Below, one piece after another: positions 55,886-64,000 of a stretch of DNA of 64,000 nt. The notes under the pieces were generated by a model, which did no database searches, had not been told where the DNA came from, and saw only the letters and a list, made by a program, of their open reading frames with translations. Within the stretch, counting starts at the first letter, position 1, and the number at the start of each line of letters is the position of its first letter. The position numbers and the translations under genes were made by a program. This stretch comes from Populus alba (Eukaryota; Streptophyta; Magnoliopsida; Malpighiales; Salicaceae): the NCBI RefSeq assembly GCF_005239225.2, contig NC_133300.1:420848-484847 (forward strand), given 5' to 3'.

Positions 55886-57130
55886 AATTTCTAGCAACTC
55901 CACTGGGGAAATCTTTACTTTTCATCTCTTCCCTTCAAGAAAGAATTTTCAACAAACTCTCAATGGCAACTAGGAGGAACATGATCACCATTGTCGCTTC
56001 GAAAAGCAATAAGGCCACCGATTCAAGTCATCAACATATTATTGAAGATTCTTCAACCTTGCCATTGAAACAAAATCCATCGTCGAGTTGTATGCACAAA
56101 CTAAGCCGACTCTCAAGTTGACATCAACTTCGAATGCAAGAGGGGCACACGATCTCGCCTCAAAGATGAAGCCACAAGTAACTTCACTACAAAAGTCAAG
56201 TGGGGTGTGCGAAATTGTCTTTGGCACTCAAGGTGACTTTCACAATTCACTTATGAAAACTTCTCCGTGTCAATCACCAAGTAAGGCTTTGGGTTTTGGC
56301 ACCATGTCAGTGATGATGACCGAGACAACATCTTTAGAGGATCAAGTGGCTAACTTGACAAAAACCGTCGAGGGGGATTTTCGACTTCACTCAAGGCAAA
56401 AGACCACGAGATAGCAAAGTTGAATGAAACAAACTTGAGAGCTTGAACAAAGGAGGCCAAACCTTGACTACCAAGGCTTTTCAAGTAGATCAACTAGATG
56501 CCATTGAAGAGTCCGCAATCGGAGCTGTGAAGAATATACGTGGTATTACTGATGGCATTTTCACCACAAATCAACTAAAAGAACTCATCAAGGAAGCCAT
56601 CATAGACTAGGTGGAAAGCTTAATTCAACCCTCGTATTTGTATACGAAGCCGTACACCTAAAGAATCAACCTATTAAAGATGCCTCTAAGTTACCAACCA
56701 CCAAAGTTTCAACAATTCGATGGCAAGGGAAATCCTCGGCAACACATAGCTCACTTTGTGGAGACTTGCATTATTGCCGGGACTAATGGTGATCTCATGG
56801 TAAAATAGTTTGTTCGTTCCATGAAAGGTAATGCCTTCGACTGGGTATACTAACTTGGAGTCTTGCTCGATTGATACCTGAGAGCAGTTGGAGCGCGAGT
56901 TTCTTAACCGCTTTTACAACACTCGTCCTGTGGTTAGCATGATTAAACTCACTAATGCACGTCAGTGGAAGGAAGAGCCTGTCATCAATACATTCATCGG
57001 TGGAGAAACCTTAGCCTCAACTGTAGAGATCGACTCACTGAAACTTATGCGCTAGACATGTGTATTCAAGGGATGCATTGGGGACTACTATATATCCTAC
57101 AAGGCATCAAACCAAAGGGATCATTTCTTT
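55886..57130 (+). pseudogene. Ty3/gypsy leader and gag relic
   Basis: From about 56675 the frame reads S-Y-Q-P-P-K-F-Q-Q-F-D-G-K-G-N-P, then H-I-A-H-F-V-E-T-C and G-N-A-F-D-W, then a segment like L-E-R-E-F-L-N-R-F-Y, typical of the gypsy gag (Retrotrans_gag). It has several stops and frame changes. 55965-56415 is a leader or gag N-terminal region with a short open stretch. The element breaks off near 57130; there is no protease, polymerase or 3' LTR. Confidence 0.8.
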
Positions 57131-57137
57131 GATGTTA

Positions 57138-57215
57138 GGTAAAATCATTTCCAGATACTTAGGGTAGAGGTGATAGTAATCAAGTTCCACGAATCCTTTA
57201 ATGCCAACATGTTTC
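57138..57215 (-). pseudogene. Scrap of an alkenal reductase exon
   Basis: The segment around TAGAGGTGATAGTAATCAAG (57174) aligns with 58160-58240 in exon 5 of the reductase gene, same strand and about 70% identical by eye. It joins the broken end of the gypsy element. A second copy of the gene probably lay here. Confidence 0.5.
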
Positions 57216-58033
57216 AAAGTAATCCTTCTATCTCTTCTCTCTCTAATCACATATTGAAAAATAAACTTTGGTATAAAAAATTAATATTTTTCTTCTAATT
57301 TAAAGGGATCTAAATTATATAATTTATGCTATTTTTAAAAGTTTGAACGTCTAAATTTATTTTTCCTTAAATATATGATAATTTATCCATGTTTGATGTC
57401 TTTTTTCATTATGGCCCATCCTCTTTCAATTTCACATTTGACTAGAAAATCTAAAGCAATTGATTTTCAATTAGGATTTAATCGTCCAAAATTAAATTTA
57501 GAGAACCAAAATAAATTACTAAAAAGTGCACAGGAGGTCCACAATGTTTTGTTAGTGTAACTGTGTATGAACAATGCTAGTTATAGTAGAAAAATACACG
57601 CCTTTTGGTTTTATATTTAATAGTTATAAGACTTCTCCAATACTCGGGTGATGTTTTGGAAGGATCAACTTATAAGTTAGCGGATCGACATAGTTTATCC
57701 CAAAATTGCATTATTTTAGTTTTTTTTTTTTTCAAAATGAATTTTTAAAACAAAAAACTATGTTTTTAAATATATATTTTTTAAAAAATTTTAGAAGTGA
57801 CTCAACTAGATCTTATCCAAGTTTAATTGTGTCAAATCCCGATTTAGTTCACAAATAAACCCAGCTTAGAACAAACCTTTAACAATCGATTTCTGAGTAA
57901 ACACGTCAAGCCGAGTTGTATCTAAATATATAAAAGAGTCCAACCACATTATTGATTATATTTAACTTATAAAAGAAAGAGGATGCATACGATTCTCAAT
58001 AGCCCATGAGAACACTACAATTTGGTTGGCTTG
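57216..58033. other. Intergenic AT-rich region
   Basis: No gene seen. The last 50 bases or so are the 3' flank of the reductase gene on the minus strand. Confidence 0.5.
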
Positions 58034-59931
<1,898 letters not shown>

Positions 59932-59943
59932 TGATAATTGCAA

Positions 59944-60593
59944 CTCTAATCAAATCCTGTTAATCTATCTGGAAACTAATGAAAATAGACTTGTTATATA
60001 CTGGTATGAGCTGCGAAGTAGCCACGTGTCAGTCATGGCCTCGTTATTAAACAAAAACACTAAAAAAATTCATTAATTTTATACTTATATCAGGTTAAAT
60101 ATAATTTTAAAATACACTTGGAAGCAAAAGTTATGTGTATTGAGATTATTATAATATATATTGCCACGTGCGAAATCACAACAATCATTCTTCTAAATCA
60201 AAATAATCGAGAATAATATGGAAGGAAATAACAAAAACTTCTTATTTTTTATTAATAATAAAAAAAAAACTACCACTTAATATTTTAATCACTAGAAATT
60301 ATAATTAGCCTCCAAGCTTGAGAAAGTAGACTTATTATGTAAAGGATTAATATCTCTAATATGTCTTTTTAGATAAGTTGCATCGTTTATTTATTTGATA
60401 TAAACTTAGAAAAATATATGTTTTCTAACTGTTGACTTGTTTAAAGTTGAAGAAAAGTTATTTTTTAAAAAAAATATTATTTTTGATATTAACACATCAA
60501 AATAATTTAAAAATACTAAAAATTATTAATTTAAAAACAAAAAAAATTAATTTTTTTAAAAAAAAAAAAAAAACAAATAGGATGATCTCTATA
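59944..60593. other. Upstream region of the reductase gene
   Basis: AT-rich, no gene seen. Promoter elements are not clear; a run of A at about 60560-60573 precedes the hAT-like remnant. Confidence 0.45.
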
Positions 60594-60652
60594 GCCCGAG
60601 GCGGAAGGGGGGGGCAAGCAGGGGCCCGGGCCCCACCTAAAATATTCCGCCC

Positions 60653-60693
<41 letters not shown>

Positions 60694-60708
60694 CCGCCCC
60701 TGTGTGTG

Positions 60709-60746
<38 letters not shown>

Positions 60747-61819
60747 GTAATTAATTGTGGATAAGGTTTTTTTATTCTATAAAAGTAAGTTTTCTTACTA
60801 TAATTAAGTGTGATTTTTCAATTTGATTATTTTTAAAAATTAATTTACATACCCTAATATAAATCCTGTAAATATAAATTCATTACTTTACACAATAAAT
60901 TTTGCAGTCGGTCAAAAACAAAAATATAAATATAAATCATAAGTAAAATTTTTCAACGAAAAAATTGAAGTAGAGCCATCAATTAATTTATTTTTTATAA
61001 ACAAAACAAGGTAACTTAAATTTAAAATCTATTTTTATTTTGTTTTTAGATGTTTGTTAATAATTTGATGAGGTTTTTTTATATATATAATTCTATCATT
61101 TTTTGCTTTATTTTTTTCTTAGATCTGCTAATTTTACCAATTATTTTTTGAATTCTTGTTATAGTGTTTTTTTTTAATTAATTATATATATATTTCATTG
61201 GTTTGTTTTGATTATACTTTGATTTTTTTTTTTATGTTTTGTTTTTAGCAGAATCACCAAAATTATCAAATTTTTTTCACGATGTATGTTTTGATTTTAG
61301 GTTGAACCATGAAAAAAATAAGAAGAATTTGATTTTTTTTTCAAAAAAAATATTGATAACTCGCAGCCTAGTGAACCAACTCCAATGTGTAATGTTAAAG
61401 TTATGATTGAACAACTCCAATGTACCTTAGTTTACAAAGAACCCGCGTTGATTAGTGAAAAATAGTTCTTTATTTTTCTTTACTTTATTTCAAAGTTTAT
61501 CAAACATAAATAATGTTTCGTTTTAGCTAATGTTTCTTATATACTTTGTATGTTTATATTTGATAGATATAAAGACCAAACATTAAAGTGATGAATATAT
61601 TATAAAGATGAAATTAACTTCGTTGCTTTAACTCAATTTGGTATTTCTTCAAACATTTTACCTTATAACAAAGATCATTATATGTTTATAGTAAGTTATT
61701 TGAATAAAACTAAATTATACAGGTTTTTTATAATTCATGTATAATAAAATAAAATATATATTATATTTTATTATATTAATTATTACCCCCACTAACAAAT
61801 AATTCTAGCTCCGCCCCAG
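60594..61819. mobile_element. Probable hAT-type remnant
   Basis: The left end reads GCCCGAGGCGGAAG and the right end, on the other strand, CTGGGGCGGAGCTAG; these are alike and resemble hAT ends. The flanks share TCTATA (60588-60593 and 61820-61825), six of the eight bases expected for a hAT duplication. An extra TTCCGCCCCTG occurs twice inside (about 60646 and 60693), with (AT)n tracts after each. No transposase is seen. Confidence 0.45.
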
Positions 61820-63172
61820 TCTATAACCGACCAAAGTTTTGCTGAGAGTCGCCCTCTTTATACTCATCTTTCCAGCTCTGTCATGTCCACATGATTCTGC
61901 CTTTGGGTGGGTGAAAGCCTTTGCTCACCTCAGATGATTCAGATAAGAGAGCAACACCGTGTTCTGTTGATAATTCATAGATTCTTCTTAAGAAGAATCT
62001 GTTGTGTGAACAAACAGGATGGGGTCCTGGACTCATACAACCATTTGATATGACAAGCCCATTTTTATTAGCTGTAAGTCTCAATTTATTTCACAGCCCA
62101 TGTTTTTAAAATTTTGAGGCCCTCCTTTCAAATCGATAATATTCAGTTCACATAATTTTTTTTTATTTATATATATCTTGTTTATCTGAATAATTTTTTA
62201 TTTTTAAAAAAAATATCTTATGTTTATTAAAATAAGTTAGCAAAAAAATATCAAAATAGTATACTCATATTTTATTTGTGATTCAAAGCTAGAAAAACCC
62301 TTAAATATGATAAATCATGTTCAAAAACCTATGCGTAAAATTTAAGAATAATAATAAAAAAATTGAATCTAATTTTCAATGAAAAATTTATTATTAAAAG
62401 ACTTTTGGATCCTAATAAACCTTTGGATTATTCTTTTTCTAAAATGATGAGATTTTAAGTTTTATACTATTTAAATTACGATTTAAACCATCGAGATCAT
62501 TTAATAGAACTTTTAATTTTTTTTTCCTTACCACTAAAAACATCATATTTACTAATTATTTCATTACTGAACTTTCAATCTTTCTCATTAAAGCTTTTAT
62601 TATTACTTCCAATCTATCTTGTTTTTTTTATAAGATCCTTCTTATAAATATGTAGGAATGGTATATAACCTGATATAAAAAAAAATAAATTATAAAATAC
62701 AATTCTCTTTCACTAATAAAATTAACTATTTCATGATTTAGAGTAATCATTTAGGGATCTAATTCTAAGAACCTCTTTATTATAAGAACTAAATTATAGA
62801 TTTAATAAGAATCAAATAAAAAAAAATCAAATAAAGACCAATTTGTAAATGAAAATAAAATATAGAAGCTAAAATAATTTTTAAAGAAATTACGCAAGAA
62901 CTAAAAGGAAACCTTATCAAGTCTCCCCTCACATTACTAAACGTTAGCAATAATGAATATTCTCATTACATCACTTATCAGTAACATGTTTTTATTTTAT
63001 TTTTTTACATATGACATGAATGCTACTGTTAGCAATAATAAAATACAACAATCCATAGTCACAGATTTGTAACTTTAAATCATATGGAAACATCGACTCT
63101 CTCTAGTGGACTTGCTGTGTGCCCCCTCTCAGCAATCCATTTATTTATTTATTTACAGAAGACATGGTATTA

Positions 63173-63210
<38 letters not shown>

Positions 63211-63399
63211 TAAAAAATATTTAAAACCGCAACTAGTAACCACTACCAAACACCCTATTAAATCTGACGCGGCTTTCGAGTCCTTAATTCCCACTCATCC
63301 TTCTTGAAGACTTTGAAACTTTGGACGCGGTGCGTAGTTAATAGTCAAATATAACTTTGAACGATCTCTTGTTATTTGCTGCTGTTTCGCCATCCACAA
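61820..63399. other. Intergenic region with local repeats
   Basis: 61829-62011 is GC-richer and on the minus strand has a 60-codon open stretch of no known family. 62020-62880 repeats 33590-34420. 63060-63130 repeats part of 37540-37600. An (AT)n tract lies at 63178-63208. 63300-63399 is the leader of a short A exon with GGACGCGGTGCGTAG. No gene seen. Confidence 0.5.
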
Positions 63400-63537
63400 A
63401 TGGCTCTTGATGCAAAACTTGATCTTATTTTGATTCATAATTTTAGTGTTGTCGGCAATGGATACAGTTCTTTACAAGAGAACTACTACGGGAGTGAAGA
63501 TGAACACAGGAAAAAGTTGGATTCTTCTTTCAAGTAA
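63400..63537 (+). pseudogene. Short A first exon fused to downstream spacer
   Basis: ATG at 63400 opens 45 codons: a signal peptide with changes from the consensus (MALDAKLDLILIHNFSVVG), the charged ectodomain N-G-Y-S-S-L-Q-E-N-Y-Y, H-R-K-K-L-D-S-S-F-K, and a TAA at 63535. The sequence right after (CAAGTAAAAAAACAAGC, 63531) matches the spacer just before the long kinase at 10223 and 51019, so membrane span, kinase and most of a spacer were deleted in one step. Confidence 0.85.
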
Positions 63538-63980
63538 AAAAACAAGCTTATCAAGATCAACTATCTATCTCATGTAAAAAAATAAAATAAAATAATTGCC
63601 GTAGGTGACAAGGTTCATAGCAAAGAAAACAAAATATCCACGGGTAGCAGTAATCCATTTTCAATTGTCTACTGCCTTACTTTTAGCTTGTGTTGATAGT
63701 CAATATTAACTGCGAGGAAGCATCATCCATCATCCATATATATATATAAAATCCCAATTCAAATTAATGTGTTATCTGTTGCTTTCCCTTTCTTCTGCGA
63801 CCAAGATAGCTTGAAAACTTCAAAGCAACCTCAAGAGTCAGAAAAGAACTCTCTCATTGAATTTTGTGATACCCTTCACTCATTTCCACCTATATTGATG
63901 TGGCTTCTACTTCGTTTTTTCTGTTCCTTTTCATTTTACCTTAAGTAAGATCAGTGCTAGCTACAAACTCTCCAAGATCA
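63538..63980. other. Region before the window edge
   Basis: AT-rich with a TATATATATATAAA tract near 63738-63750; the later part is pyrimidine-rich and may be a leader. No repeat of the kinase cluster is seen after about 63565. Confidence 0.45.
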
Positions 63981-64000
63981 ATGGCCACTAGTCAGAACAG
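63981..64000 (+). CDS. Possible start of a gene cut by the window edge
   Basis: ATG at 63981 in a favourable context (TCAATGGCC) opens M-A-T-S-Q-N and runs off the window. A TATA-like tract lies about 235 bases upstream. Only six codons are seen, so the product is unknown. Confidence 0.25.

Overview
The window is nuclear DNA of a dicot plant. The evidence is AT-rich spacer, GT-AG introns, plant-type receptor-like kinases, a pollen-type exopolygalacturonase and dense plant transposons. The style of the repeats and genes fits a woody rosid such as poplar or willow (Salicaceae), but nothing read here proves the genus. All gene models are read from sequence alone.

The core is a tandemly duplicated and partly ruined cluster of receptor-like pseudokinases of the BIR type (LRR subfamily X). 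One full-length member is intact (20951-23077: signal peptide, LRRs, one membrane span, kinase-like domain). Around it lie short paralogues in which a 105-108 residue first exon (signal peptide, a short charged ectodomain with no LRRs, membrane span, basic juxtamembrane stretch) precedes a phase-0 second exon with the whole kinase-like domain. There are two short types: A (8914, 39525, 49728) and B (30364, 53428). Every copy that covers the region has HLN or HLD in place of HRD and NFG in place of DFG, while keeping the ATP-site lysine. The ancestral repeat unit appears to be short A, then long, then spacer A, then spacer B, then short B. Units or parts of units occur at 0.9-3.1, 7.8-20.5, 21-31, 36-39.7, 48.7-54.3 and 63.4 kb.

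Transposons account for much of the damage. A LINE 3' end lies at 1-873. A degraded CACTA element (3640-7788) carries a nested solo LTR. Copia fragments lie at 8013-8800 and 48258-48696. A nearly LTR-less copia splits a kinase exon (10645-14501). A PIF/Harbinger element with matching termini, TAA target duplications and both genes lies at 15236-19937. Two solo LTRs of one family have perfect 5-bp target duplications (27953-30045, 45764-48010). A copia 3' LTR with reverse transcriptase cuts a kinase exon (39730-41345), a Ty3/gypsy 5' LTR and gag sit in a signal-peptide exon (55100-57130), and there is a probable hAT remnant (60594-61819).

Two unrelated genes look intact: a four-exon exopolygalacturonase (43699-45174, +, 396 residues) and a five-exon NADPH-dependent alkenal/double-bond reductase (58034-59931, -, 350 residues). 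A possible further gene begins at the last 20 bases.

The observations most worth follow-up are the LRR-less receptor pseudokinases and their duplication unit, and the stem-loops in the solo LTR family, which pair in both copies and differ by compensatory changes.
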